A DNA stretch of 64,000 bases from Bin87 sp963665395 (GTDB taxonomy: Bacteria > Chloroflexota > Dehalococcoidia > Lucifugimonadales > UBA3495). Each line of letters opens with the position of its first letter. The first letter of the stretch is position 1. Position numbers and translations under genes: made by a program. Location of the stretch: positions 3,968,001 to 4,032,000 of the forward strand of contig OY762251.1 in the NCBI GenBank assembly GCA_963665395.2, in the 5' to 3' direction. Of this stretch, positions 1 through 7,690 are shown piece by piece. The notes under the pieces were generated by a model. That model worked only from the letters and a program-made list of their open reading frames with translations, did not search any database and was not told where the DNA came from.

Positions 1-507
1 CGCCCGGCGGTAGGTCTCTATGGGGATTACTGTATCCGCCCGGCCCGGTCCCCAGAAGGCACCCACGCCGGCCAGGTGCTCCATGATGATGTTCAGGTTG
101 GGCAGCGCCTGAATAATGCTCTCGAATTCAGGGGCCGCGTACTGCTCGCACGTGCCCATCACGCTGGCGGTCACACCCAAGTCGGCGCACTTGCGCCACA
201 GGGCCAGAGGATCATCGCCCGGCGACCGCCACCCGGCGTTGAAGCGAAGTCCGTCCACTCCCTGGTCGTGGAGTTCGCCCACTCGGTCGGCGGCATCGGG
301 CTGGGTGTGATCAACGATAGCAATGACCGCGAACCGGCCGGGAAAGCGTTTGACCGCTTCGATCAGGTAGCTGTTGTCAAAGACCCCGAAAAACTGGGTC
401 AGCACCGCTTGGTCCACGCCGGCCCGTTCCATCTCATCCAGCAGGATTTCCACCGGCTCAAACCAGTAGGGCGAGGCGTGGCAATGGGTGTCAATCACGG
501 TTGCCAT
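1..507 (-). CDS. Amidohydrolase family protein (partial, C-terminus outside window)
   Basis: The 169 visible residues start MATVIDTHCHASPYWFEPVE, a metal-binding amidohydrolase-2 (TIM-barrel) N-terminus with the HxH motif at residues 8-10. Further on, IVDHTQPDAADRV and GLRFNAGW fit the barrel strands and RFN core of this family (aminocarboxymuconate-semialdehyde decarboxylase/dihydroxybenzoate decarboxylase-like). The ATG at 507 is preceded by AGGAG with good spacing. The gene reads toward base 1 and its C-terminal half lies outside the window. Substrate cannot be told. The SDR gene upstream reads in the same direction and may be co-transcribed, though a REP-like element lies between them. 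Confidence 0.8.
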   Translation of the reverse strand, partial: MATVIDTHCHASPYWFEPVEILLDEMERAGVDQAVLTQFFGVFDNSYLIEAVKRFPGRFAVIAIVDHTQPDAADRVGELHDQGVDGLRFNAGWRSPGDDPLALWRKCADLGVTASVMGTCEQYAAPEFESIIQALPNLNIIMEHLAGVGAFWGPGRADTVIPIETYRRA

Positions 508-529
508 GCGAGCTTCTCCTTTTGTTTCA

Positions 530-559
530 CCGTCACTCCGGCGAAAGCCGGAATGACGG
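530..559. repeat. REP-like palindrome, family A
   Basis: Two 13-bp arms around a GAAA loop: 530-542 and 547-559 (right arm GCCGGAATGACGG), pairing with one mismatch. Related elements with the signature GGATTCCGGC...GCCGGAATGACGG lie at about 6964, 28998, 29752 and 47887. This is a dispersed family placed between genes. Confidence 0.75.
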
Positions 560-569
560 ATACGAGGAT

Positions 570-1325
570 TTACGCGGCGGTGGTGCCGCCGTCAACCACC
601 ACTTCGGAACCCGTGACGAAGGATGACTCGTCGGACGCCAGATAGATGGCGGGATAGGCGATTTCGCTGGGCTTGCCCACCCGTTGCAGGGGCAGCCGCT
701 GCATACGAAGCTCCATGTTCGCCGGGTCGTTCAGGGTGTCCGCGATCATGTCCGTCTCGATGGGGCCGGGGTGGATGGAGTTGCAGCGTATCCCTTCCCT
801 GGCGTGCTGGATGGCGGTGGACTTGGTGAACAGGCGGACGGCTCCTTTGGTGGCGGTGTAGCTGGCCGAGCCGTTGGGGCTGCCCACCAGGCCGGCGGTG
901 GACGAAATGTTAATTATGGAACCACCCCCGGCTTCTCGCATGGCCGGTATCGCCGCCTTCGTCCCCAGGAACACGCCTTTGGCGTTGACGGCGAAGATAC
1001 GGTCCCAGTCGGCTTCCGTGGTTTCCTCGATGTTTTTGCGAATCAGGATACCCGCGTTGTTGAGCAGCACGTCCAATTTGCCGTAGGTGGACACCGCGGT
1101 CTGTACCGCGGCTTCCCAGTCGGATTCGCTGGTAACATCGAGGTGAACGTAGCTAACGTTGTAGCCCAGTTCCTGTAGTTCCGCCTCGGTCTGGCGGCCC
1201 TGCTCGTCCAGGATGTCGCCAATGACGACGCTGGCGCCTTCCTCGGCGAACATCCGCGCCTCCACCGCTCCCTGACCCCTTGCGCCGCCGCTGATGAGGG
1301 CGACTTTGCCTTCCAGTCTGGCCAT
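570..1325 (-). CDS. Short-chain dehydrogenase/reductase (SDR)
   Basis: A 251-aa classical SDR, the usual length. It has the N-terminal Rossmann glycine motif (ISGGARGQGAVEA), a D61/V62-type adenine-binding segment, NNAG, the catalytic Ser in IINISS, the YTATK catalytic Tyr-Lys pair and the C-terminal VDGGTTAA end typical of glucose/3-oxoacyl-ACP-reductase-like members. It should catalyse NAD(P)-dependent alcohol/ketone oxidoreduction; the substrate is unknown. The ATG at 1325 follows GGGAGG. A palindromic candidate operator lies just upstream. It reads toward the amidohydrolase, suggesting a small catabolic unit. Confidence 0.92.
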   Translation of the reverse strand: MARLEGKVALISGGARGQGAVEARMFAEEGASVVIGDILDEQGRQTEAELQELGYNVSYVHLDVTSESDWEAAVQTAVSTYGKLDVLLNNAGILIRKNIEETTEADWDRIFAVNAKGVFLGTKAAIPAMREAGGGSIINISSTAGLVGSPNGSASYTATKGAVRLFTKSTAIQHAREGIRCNSIHPGPIETDMIADTLNDPANMELRMQRLPLQRVGKPSEIAYPAIYLASDESSFVTGSEVVVDGGTTAA

Positions 1326-1363
1326 GGTGAAACCTCCCGGGTTGGTTGGGATGCCTTTGCTAC

Positions 1364-1404
1364 GTGAGTGCGCTCACTTTATAGGCATTGACCAACGCGC
1401 GCAA
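1364..1404 (-). promoter_or_regulatory. Candidate promoter and palindromic operator for the SDR gene
   Basis: Bases 1364-1377 read GTGAGTGCGCTCAC, two 5-bp half-sites (GTGAG/CTCAC) around a 4-bp centre. Directly upstream on the minus strand is TATAAA (plus 1378-1383), a plausible -10, with a TTGCGC-like -35 about 15 bp further up. An operator beside the -10 would fit a TetR- or GntR-type repressor, but none is visible nearby. Confidence 0.4.
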
Positions 1405-1424
1405 CTTTGCGGGCCTAGCGGGAG

Positions 1425-2015
1425 TCACCCGCGCCACCGACGTTGAAAATCCGCTCTGCCATCTCCTGACCAACGCAACATATACACGTCGGGATTGGTC
1501 AAATTTTGCCAACCGGCGTACCCGAAACCAGCGTCAATCGAATGGAGGAGCAGGCTCATCAGGTTGCCGTGGGTGACGGCCAGCGGCAACCGATACCGGC
1601 CATCCGACAATTCGTTCAAGCAGGTCCAGCCGCGAGCCAAGACCTCCCGGGCTGACTCGCCATGGGGGGCGCGCAGATCCCAGTCGTCAAAGGAGTCCCG
1701 TACAACGTCCATCCAATTCGGGATTGGGCACGGCGACAAAATCCGCTCGTTCAGACGGGGGTCCCTGGCAACCGTCAACCCCAGGCTCGCTGCCAAGGGC
1801 TGGGCGGTTTGCACAGCCCGGTCGAATGCGCTGGATACTATGCAATCGATTGGATCGTGGCGCAGGAACGCCGCCAGCTCTTGCGCTTGCCGCCGGCCGC
1901 CTTCAGTAAGCGGCACGTCGGGCGCTTGTCCAGTTGCCTGGCAATGGCGCGCCAGGATCAGACGACGGCCAGAGTGGTCGGCCAAAGTCACGCTCTGCGC
2001 TTTGGGTTCAAGCAA
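1425..2015 (-). CDS. Histidine phosphatase family protein
   Basis: A 196-aa phosphoglycerate-mutase-like phosphatase. The catalytic motif is LILARHCQATGQ, where the usual RHG is RHC. The later PLTEGGRRQAQELAAFL, SSAFDRAVQTAQPLA (RA..TA motif) and AVTHGNLM (second catalytic His) are all in order. The start is TTG at 2015, immediately after the TGA of the GNAT gene, so the two are translationally coupled. It acts on small phosphorylated metabolites or phosphoproteins; the substrate is not evident. The Gly-to-Cys change next to the catalytic His is the only oddity. Confidence 0.85.
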   Translation of the reverse strand: MLEPKAQSVTLADHSGRRLILARHCQATGQAPDVPLTEGGRRQAQELAAFLRHDPIDCIVSSAFDRAVQTAQPLAASLGLTVARDPRLNERILSPCPIPNWMDVVRDSFDDWDLRAPHGESAREVLARGWTCLNELSDGRYRLPLAVTHGNLMSLLLHSIDAGFGYAGWQNLTNPDVYMLRWSGDGRADFQRRWRG

Positions 2016-2459
2016 TCAGGGACGCCAGCGCAGGCGCGCGCCGATGTTGGTAAAGCCGGCCCGTTGGTAAAACTGAATTTGCCGGTCACCGTGGAATGGC
2101 GTCCCCAATTCCACCATTCGGCATCCTTGGGACGTGGCGTGATCCAGCGCAAAACGCAGCACGTCCCTGCCGACGCCGGAGCTGCGCCAATCCGGTTCGA
2201 CGAACATCTCCTGGATGATGGCGTACCGACCGGCGCTACGGAGGGCATCGACGAAGGATACGGCGCATACAGCGACCATGGATCCGTCGGCATCGCCCAC
2301 CACAACGAACCCGGGACCTCCTTCGACGGCGAACCGCTCGAACAGTGGCGACATGGCATCCGCTGACGGCGGGTTGCCGCCGAGTTCGACGAGCAAGTTT
2401 CGGACCAGCGCAATGGCCGCATCGCGGTCTTTGGCAGTAGCAAGCCTGACGTTCACCAT
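2016..2459 (-). CDS. GNAT family N-acetyltransferase
   Basis: A 147-aa single-domain GNAT. It starts MVNVRLATAKDRDAAIALV and includes the acetyl-CoA-binding R/Q-x-x-G-x-G/A-like segment in DWRSSGVGRDVLRFAL, then ELGTPFHGDRQIQFYQRAGF, a classic motif A/B ending. I chose the ATG at 2459 because the domain starts there; an in-frame upstream extension to 2582 would run into the tRNA. It probably acetylates a small amine. Its stop abuts the phosphatase start. Confidence 0.87.
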   Translation of the reverse strand: MVNVRLATAKDRDAAIALVRNLLVELGGNPPSADAMSPLFERFAVEGGPGFVVVGDADGSMVAVCAVSFVDALRSAGRYAIIQEMFVEPDWRSSGVGRDVLRFALDHATSQGCRMVELGTPFHGDRQIQFYQRAGFTNIGARLRWRP

Positions 2460-2549
2460 GACGTGGATCAGATACCTCCGGAGGCGGTTTAAAGAGGGGT
2501 CAGCCCATATCGACCCGGGAGGTTGGAACGTGAGATGTTGCGGCGGAAT

Positions 2550-2625
2550 TGGTGGGCCGTGTGGGGATCGAACCCACGACACCCGGATTAAAAGTCCGGT
2601 GCTCTGCCAGCTGAGCTAACGGCCC
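2550..2625 (-). tRNA. tRNA-Lys(UUU)
   Basis: The complement folds as a full cloverleaf: 7-bp acceptor GGGCCGT/ACGGCCC, D-arm TTAGCTCAGCTGGCAGAGC, anticodon loop CTTTTAA (anticodon TTT) and T-arm GTGGGTTCGATCCCCAC. The 3' CCA is encoded. Confidence 0.96.
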
Positions 2626-2707
2626 ATGAGGGCCGAACTGCGGCCCTCGGTCGTCAGTATAGCATAGGCCGCGGTTGAGGCCCTCGCAGATACGCGCGAT
2701 TTGGCTT

Positions 2708-2863
2708 CAGGGTCTTTCGGTTGTCATTGCGAGGAGCATAGTCCGCCTCTGGCGGATGGCAATCTCGTCGTTGGAACAGACCCGTTTGTGGTTAGCAACC
2801 GGAGCCTTGACGAGATTGCTTCGCTACGCTCGCAATGACAAATGTGAAAACCGAAAGACCCTG
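2708..2863. repeat. Long palindromic repeat element, family B copy 1
   Basis: The core begins GTCATTGCGAGGAGCATAGT (2723 on) and ends with its inverted counterpart CTCGCAATGACA (about 2830). Outer arms CAGGGTCTTTCGG / CCGAAAGACCCTG extend the palindrome. The core is shared with the element at 22516-22661, but the outer arms are not. It fills the gap between tRNA-Lys and 5S rRNA; no gene is seen here. Confidence 0.8.
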
Positions 2864-2921
2864 GATTTGGCTTGCGTTCCTCTTGCCAAACGGGGCGATT
2901 TAGGGGATAATCCTCGCGTTG

Positions 2922-3044
2922 CTTTCTGGTGGTTCAAGCGGAGTGGCCCCACCCGTTCCCATCCCGAACACGGAAGTGAAACGCCCCAGCGCCGACGATA
3001 CTGCTCTGGTGACGGAGTGGGAAAATAGGTCACCGCCGGAAAGC
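2922..3044 (+). rRNA. rrf: 5S ribosomal RNA
   Basis: Contains the conserved 5S core (CCCATCCCGAACACGGAAGT near 2958-2977). The terminal helix pairs GCTTTCTGGTGG with CCGCCGGAAAGC over 12 bp, including G-U pairs, which sets the ends. No 16S or 23S is adjacent, so the 5S gene stands alone between a tRNA and clpC. Confidence 0.93.
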
Positions 3045-3169
3045 ACCAAATCATCAGATTCATGTGCGGCGGGCGTGATGGCTCACCCAGAGCGGCTGGC
3101 GACCCCAGGCCATCCCGGACAAAGAATTGATAACCTTTATCAGCGACTGTGTCGGTAAAATCGGTGCAA

Positions 3170-3253
3170 TGTCGCTTTTATTTTTGGCCGAATGGGGTAC
3201 AATAACGGCGCCAGAGTGAAGCCATTGGCGTTATTCCAACCCAGGAGAGACTC
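3170..3253 (+). promoter_or_regulatory. Candidate clpC promoter and ribosome binding site
   Basis: TACAAT at 3198-3203 is a plausible -10, with a weak CTTTTA-like -35 at 3175-3180 (17-bp spacer). A GGAGAG ribosome binding site lies just before the ATG at 3254. No CtsR-type tandem heptad repeat was seen. Confidence 0.35.
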
Positions 3254-5728
3254 ATGGGCAGCAGATTCGAGAAGTTTTCAGAAAGGGCACGGCGGGTTTT
3301 GTCACTGGCCCAGGAAGAAGCGCAGCGGTTCAACCACAACTACATCGGCACCGAGCACATCCTGCTGGGGCTGGTACGTGAAACCGAGGGCGTAGCCGCT
3401 CGAGTGCTGTCCGGGCTGAGCGTTGACCTGACCAAGGTGCGCTCGGCCGTGGAGTTCATCATCGGCCGCGGCGAACGGCCGGCCCAGGGCGAGATCGGCC
3501 TGACCCCACGCGCCAAGAAGGTCGTTGAGCTGGCAGTTGATGAAGCGCGGCGCATGAACCACACCTACATCGGCACCGAACACTTGCTGATTGGGCTGTT
3601 GCGGGAAGGGGAGGGCGTCGCCGCCGGCGTCCTGGAAAGCCTGGGCGTCAACCTGGAAAAGGTTCGCGCCGAGACCCACCGCATCCTCAGCAACTCGGGC
3701 GGCAGCGGCTCCAGCAGCTCTCGCTCCAGCACCCGCACGCCGACGCTGGACCAGTTGGGAGTCGACCTCACCAACGCGGCCCTTGGCGGCAAGCTTGATC
3801 CGGTGATTGGGCGTGATACTGAAATCGAGCGCGTAACCCAGATCCTCAGCCGCCGCACCAAGAACAATCCGGTCCTGGTGGGCGAGCCCGGCGTGGGCAA
3901 AACCGCCATCGTGGAGGCCATGGCCCAGCAGATTTCCTCCGGCGACGTGCCGGAAACCCTACAGGGCAAGCGCCTGGTCACTCTGGACATGGGCGCGTTG
4001 GTGGCCGGAACCAAGTACCGGGGCGAATTTGAAGAGCGATTGAAGAAGGTCATCGAAGAAATCAAGACCTCCGGCAACTGCGTGCTGTTCATCGACGAGA
4101 TACACACGCTGGTCGGAGCCGGCGCCGCCGAGGGCGCCGTGGATGCCTCCAACATTCTCAAGCCTTCTCTGGCCCGTGGTGAAATCCAGTGCATTGGCGC
4201 CACCACGCTGGACGACTACCGCAAATACGTCGAGCGCGACCCAGCCTTGGAACGACGGCTGCAACCGGTTCGCGTGGAAGAACCGGACGCCGACATGACG
4301 GTGGACATTCTGCGCGGCGTGAAGATCCAGTACGAAGACCACCACAATGTTGAAATCACCGACGCCGCCGTCCAGGCCGCCGCCACCCTGTCCACCCGCT
4401 ACATCCCCGACCGCTTCCTGCCCGATAAGGCCATTGACCTGCTGGACGAGGCCGGCTCCCGGGTCCGGCTGCGCGGCGCCCACGCTCCCCAGGAAGTCAG
4501 GGACGCTATGGAAGTGCTGGAACGGGTGCGCAAGGAAAAAGACGAAGCCATCGCCTCCCAGCAGTACGAAGTGGCCGCCGAACTCCGCGACCGGGAACTC
4601 CACCTTTCGGAAAACGTTGGCGACCTGGAACGCGAGTGGAAGGCTGACCGGAACAAAGAACGCACGCAGGTTACCGAGGAAGACATCGCCGAAGTGGTAA
4701 GTATGTGGACCGGAATTCCGGTAACCCGGCTGGCCCGTGAGGAGACGGAACGCCTGCTCCGCATGGAAGAAGAACTGCACCAGCGCATCATCGGCCAGGA
4801 CGAAGCGATTGTCGGCATCTCCAAAGCGGTGCGCCGCGCCCGCGCCGGCCTCAAGGACCCGCGCCATCCCATCGGCGTCTTCCTGTTCCTGGGCCCCACC
4901 GGCGTCGGCAAAACCGAACTGGTCCGGGCCATGGCGGAGTTTCTCTTCGGCCACGAAGACAACATGATCCGTCTGGATATGTCCGAGTTCCAGGAGCGCC
5001 ACACCACGGCCCGCCTGATCGGAGCGCCTCCGGGATACGTGGGATACGACGAAGGCGGCCAGCTCACCGAGGGCGTGCGCAAGAAGAACTACTGCGCCAT
5101 CCTGCTGGACGAAATCGAGAAGGCCCACCCGGAGATCTTCAACATCCTGTTGCAGATCTTTGACGCCGGTCAGTTGACCGACGCCCGGGGCCGGCGGGTC
5201 GATTTCCGCAACTCCATCATCGTGATGACCAGCAACCTCGGCTCCGACCTCATCAAGCGGGACACCTCCCTGGGCTTCGCCGTCAAGTCCGACCAGGCCC
5301 AAACCGATCACCAAGCTTACGAACGAATGAAGGACAAGGTGATGGATGAAGTCAAACGCTTCTTCCGCCCCGAGTTCCTCAACCGCCTGGATGCCACCAT
5401 CGTGTTCCATGCCCTGAGCCGGGAGGAAATCCACCAGATTGTGGACCTGATGATGAACATGGTGCGTGAAGAGCTGAAAGAGCGGGAAATCAGCATCGAG
5501 CTCACGGAAGCGGCTCGCGAATACTTGGGCGACAACGGTTTCGATCCGGTGCTTGGCGCCCGTCCGTTGCGCCGCCTCATCCAGAACGAGGTGGAAGACC
5601 GGCTGTCCGACGAACTCCTCGGCGGCAAGTTCTCCGAGGGCGACACCGCCATAGTGGACCTTGACGAAGACGGCAAAGTCTGCATCAAGGTGCGCAGCAA
5701 GGAGATGGCCGCCCTGCCTGTCGCGTAG
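3254..5728 (+). CDS. clpC: ATP-dependent Clp protease ATP-binding subunit ClpC
   Basis: An 824-aa class I Clp/Hsp100 unfoldase that feeds substrates to ClpP in the cytoplasm. The duplicated Clp_N domain (about residues 1-145) is followed by a Ser-rich linker. AAA1 has Walker A GEPGVGKT at about 210-217. A UVR-type middle segment near 425-460 (EKDEAIASQQYEVAAELRDRE) marks it as ClpC rather than ClpB. AAA2 has Walker A GPTGVGKT at about 547-554, Walker B LLDEIEKAH, and a C-terminal ClpB_D2 small domain. The ATG at 3254 follows GGAGAG. No ClpP, McsA/McsB or CtsR gene is in view. guaB3 follows after 94 bp. Confidence 0.97.
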   Translation: MGSRFEKFSERARRVLSLAQEEAQRFNHNYIGTEHILLGLVRETEGVAARVLSGLSVDLTKVRSAVEFIIGRGERPAQGEIGLTPRAKKVVELAVDEARRMNHTYIGTEHLLIGLLREGEGVAAGVLESLGVNLEKVRAETHRILSNSGGSGSSSSRSSTRTPTLDQLGVDLTNAALGGKLDPVIGRDTEIERVTQILSRRTKNNPVLVGEPGVGKTAIVEAMAQQISSGDVPETLQGKRLVTLDMGALVAGTKYRGEFEERLKKVIEEIKTSGNCVLFIDEIHTLVGAGAAEGAVDASNILKPSLARGEIQCIGATTLDDYRKYVERDPALERRLQPVRVEEPDADMTVDILRGVKIQYEDHHNVEITDAAVQAAATLSTRYIPDRFLPDKAIDLLDEAGSRVRLRGAHAPQEVRDAMEVLERVRKEKDEAIASQQYEVAAELRDRELHLSENVGDLEREWKADRNKERTQVTEEDIAEVVSMWTGIPVTRLAREETERLLRMEEELHQRIIGQDEAIVGISKAVRRARAGLKDPRHPIGVFLFLGPTGVGKTELVRAMAEFLFGHEDNMIRLDMSEFQERHTTARLIGAPPGYVGYDEGGQLTEGVRKKNYCAILLDEIEKAHPEIFNILLQIFDAGQLTDARGRRVDFRNSIIVMTSNLGSDLIKRDTSLGFAVKSDQAQTDHQAYERMKDKVMDEVKRFFRPEFLNRLDATIVFHALSREEIHQIVDLMMNMVREELKEREISIELTEAAREYLGDNGFDPVLGARPLRRLIQNEVEDRLSDELLGGKFSEGDTAIVDLDEDGKVCIKVRSKEMAALPVA

Positions 5729-5822
5729 GCGCGGAAAGTTGCCAGGATTGGAACACCGGGGGCGTCCTGAAACGGCGCCCCCTACTGCTACAATCGAGGG
5801 AACCAATTTCAGAGGTGACATC

Positions 5823-6959
5823 ATGGCCAGGCGTTTGCTCAAAGAATTGGAGCGCTCCTACGGGTTCGATGAGGTTGCCATCGTCCCCGGTGACGTTACC
5901 ATCAATCCGGAAATGACCTCCACCCAAATGAGCATCGGACAGTTCGCTTTCGATGCGCCCGTGCTGGCCTCGGCGATGGACGGATCGGTGTCACCTCGCT
6001 TTGCCACGCTAATGCACGAAATGGGTGGTTTGGGAGTTCTCAACGGAGAGGGTCTCTACACCCGCTACGACGACCCCTACTCGGTGCTGGAAGAAATCAT
6101 CTCCATGGACCAGAACGAGGTCACCGAATACCTCCAGGAAGTGTACAGCGAACCCATTCAGGAAAACCTGATCGGGGAGCGGGTTCAGGAAATCAAACAG
6201 TCCGGTTCCACCGCCGCCATTGCTTTCACGCCCCAGACCACCAAGCGGTTCAGCCCACTGGCCGTTGAAGCCGGCGCTGACATCATCGTGGTCCAATCCA
6301 CCGTGACCACCGCCCGCCACGTCTCCCGCAGCTACCGGGGTCTGATCTTCGCGGAGTTAATCGAATCTCTCAACGTTCCCGTCGTCGTGGGGAACTGCGT
6401 CAGCTACAGCGTCGCCAGCGAATTGATGGAGACCGGCATCGACGCCGTGCTGGTTGGAGTGGGGCCGGGCGCAGCCTGCACCACCCGGGAAGTTACCGGG
6501 GTTGGCGTCCCCCAGGTTACGGCAACCCTGGAATGCGCGGCGGCCCGCGAGGACTACTTCCAGCGCACCGGTCGCTACGTCAGCGTCATCACCGACGGCG
6601 GGCTGCGCACGGGGGGCGACGTGTGCAAGGCCATGGCCAGCGGCGCCGACGGCGTGATGCTGGGCACTCCCTTCGCCCAGGCCGCCGAAGCGCCCGGGCG
6701 CGGCTATAACTGGGGCATGGCCAACGCGCACCCCGAACTGCCTCGGGGAACTCGTATCAACGTGGGCACCAAGGGCTCCCTGAAGCAGCTGATGCACGGC
6801 CCCTCCAGCGTCACCAACGGGACTCAGAACCTGGTCGGCGCGTTGCGCGTAGCCATGGGAATGTGCGGCGCATACACGGTGCGGGACTTTCACAAGACTG
6901 AAATGGTAATCGCCCCGGCCATCAAAACCGAAGGCAAGCACTACCAGATGTTGGGGTAA
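5823..6959 (+). CDS. guaB3: GuaB3 family IMP dehydrogenase-related protein
   Basis: A 378-aa TIM-barrel protein of the IMPDH/GMP reductase superfamily without CBS domains, the length and layout of GuaB3. The catalytic-loop Cys is C219 in GVGPGAACTTREVTG. The flavin/phosphate-binding SVITDGGLRTGGDVCKAMA and GTKGSLKQLMHG segments are also present. The ATG at 5823 follows GAGGTGAC; an upstream in-frame extension would overlap clpC and lacks homology. Family members occur in actinobacteria, cyanobacteria and Chloroflexota. Some relatives are reported to act as GMP reductases, so the direction of the reaction is left open. It probably acts in purine interconversion. Confidence 0.9.
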   Translation: MARRLLKELERSYGFDEVAIVPGDVTINPEMTSTQMSIGQFAFDAPVLASAMDGSVSPRFATLMHEMGGLGVLNGEGLYTRYDDPYSVLEEIISMDQNEVTEYLQEVYSEPIQENLIGERVQEIKQSGSTAAIAFTPQTTKRFSPLAVEAGADIIVVQSTVTTARHVSRSYRGLIFAELIESLNVPVVVGNCVSYSVASELMETGIDAVLVGVGPGAACTTREVTGVGVPQVTATLECAAAREDYFQRTGRYVSVITDGGLRTGGDVCKAMASGADGVMLGTPFAQAAEAPGRGYNWGMANAHPELPRGTRINVGTKGSLKQLMHGPSSVTNGTQNLVGALRVAMGMCGAYTVRDFHKTEMVIAPAIKTEGKHYQMLG

Positions 6960-6963
6960 GCGC

Positions 6964-7018
6964 TGGATTCCCGCTTTCGCGGGAATGACGGTTGTAAATT
7001 CGCGGGAATGACGGTTGC
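6964..7018. repeat. REP-like palindrome, family A, with a second half copy
   Basis: GGATTCCCGC TTTC GCGGGAATGACGG occupies about 6964-6991. A second right arm, CGCGGGAATGACGGTT, follows at about 7001-7016. It lies between guaB3 and the UGSC selenoprotein gene. Confidence 0.75.
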
Positions 7019-7040
7019 AATATTGAACGGAGGAACGAAT

Positions 7041-7580
7041 ATGACCACTGCCACCATCCAGATCCTCGACCCCAGGCCGGAGCAGCAGACGGTGGAACGC
7101 GCTGCTGCCCAACGCCTGCCCGCGCTGGCCGGCAAAACCATCGGCCTACTGGAAAACCGCAAGTACCACTCCGACAACTTCCTCCAGGAATTGCAGGTGA
7201 TCCTGGAAGAGGAATACGCCGTCGAGAAGGTGGTGTACCTGCGGAAGTTCAGCTTCAGCGCGCCGTGTTCGGACGAAACCATTGACGAGCTGATCGCTCA
7301 GTGCGATGCGGTGGTGCACGGCATCGCGGATTGAGGGAGCTGCACGGCGTGGGGTCTCCACGACACAGTAGTTACCGAAACCCGCGGCGTCCCGTCGGTC
7401 AGCGTCATCACCGAGAGCTTCACTCGCGCCGCTCACGCCCGCGCGTCGTCCCTGGGTATGCCCGGCGTTCAGATACTGGCCTTGCCCAGCCCGCTGGCCC
7501 CGCGCTCCATCCCAGAGGTGCGGCAGATGGCCCATGAGTACGCCGGCCGGATCGCCGAGATGCTGACCAAGGGAGGGTAG
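7041..7580 (+). CDS. UGSC-motif selenoprotein (in-frame UGA read as Sec)
   Basis: The ATG at 7041 has an ideal GGAGG seven bases upstream. The frame meets TGA at 7332-7334 (codon 98) and continues as Gly-Ser-Cys to a TAG at 7578. Reading TGA as selenocysteine gives a 179-aa protein with U98-G99-S100-C101, the defining motif of the UGSC (seleno)protein family. The N-terminal half (KTIGLLENRKYHSDNFLQEL, CDAVVHGIAD) and C-terminal half (TRGVPSVSVITESF, ARASSLGMP, LPSPLAPRS) both match the family and remain in one frame. U98/C101 should form a redox-active selenenylsulfide-type pair; the substrate is unknown. The next gene, at 7691, may be a partner. A standard gene caller would truncate it at codon 97. 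Confidence 0.9.
7332..7362 (+). promoter_or_regulatory. Candidate bacterial SECIS element of the UGSC gene
   Basis: Thirteen bases after the TGA at 7332-7334, CGTGG (7348-7352) pairs with CCACG (7358-7362) around the loop GGTCT. A short hairpin with G in its apical loop this close to the UGA is the layout of bacterial SECIS elements bound by SelB. Pairing was found by eye only. Confidence 0.6.
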
Positions 7581-7608
7581 CCGCCGGCCAACGCAGCCAC
7601 TTCTAACC

Positions 7609-7636
7609 GTAGGGGCGAATGATTATTCGCCCCTAC
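7609..7636. repeat. Perfect 12-bp inverted repeat, family C
   Basis: GTAGGGGCGAAT and ATTCGCCCCTAC pair around GATT. The GTAGGGGCG...CGCCCCTAC signature returns at 27919-27949 and, diverged, at about 29706-29740. It could also end transcription of the UGSC gene, but there is no T-run. Confidence 0.7.
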
Positions 7637-7690
7637 ACTTCGATTTACGTTCCGATCTTCGCCGGAATAACGGAAAAAGGGATTGCTTCC

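Noticed and set aside
2630..3253. 16S or 23S rRNA near the 5S gene
   Set aside because: Flanking DNA is tRNA-Lys, a palindromic repeat and clpC; only 5S features are present.
3959..5842. 627-aa open frame on the minus strand
   Set aside because: It lies entirely antisense to clpC; its Val/Gly/His-rich sequence has no family features and follows from codon bias on the other strand.
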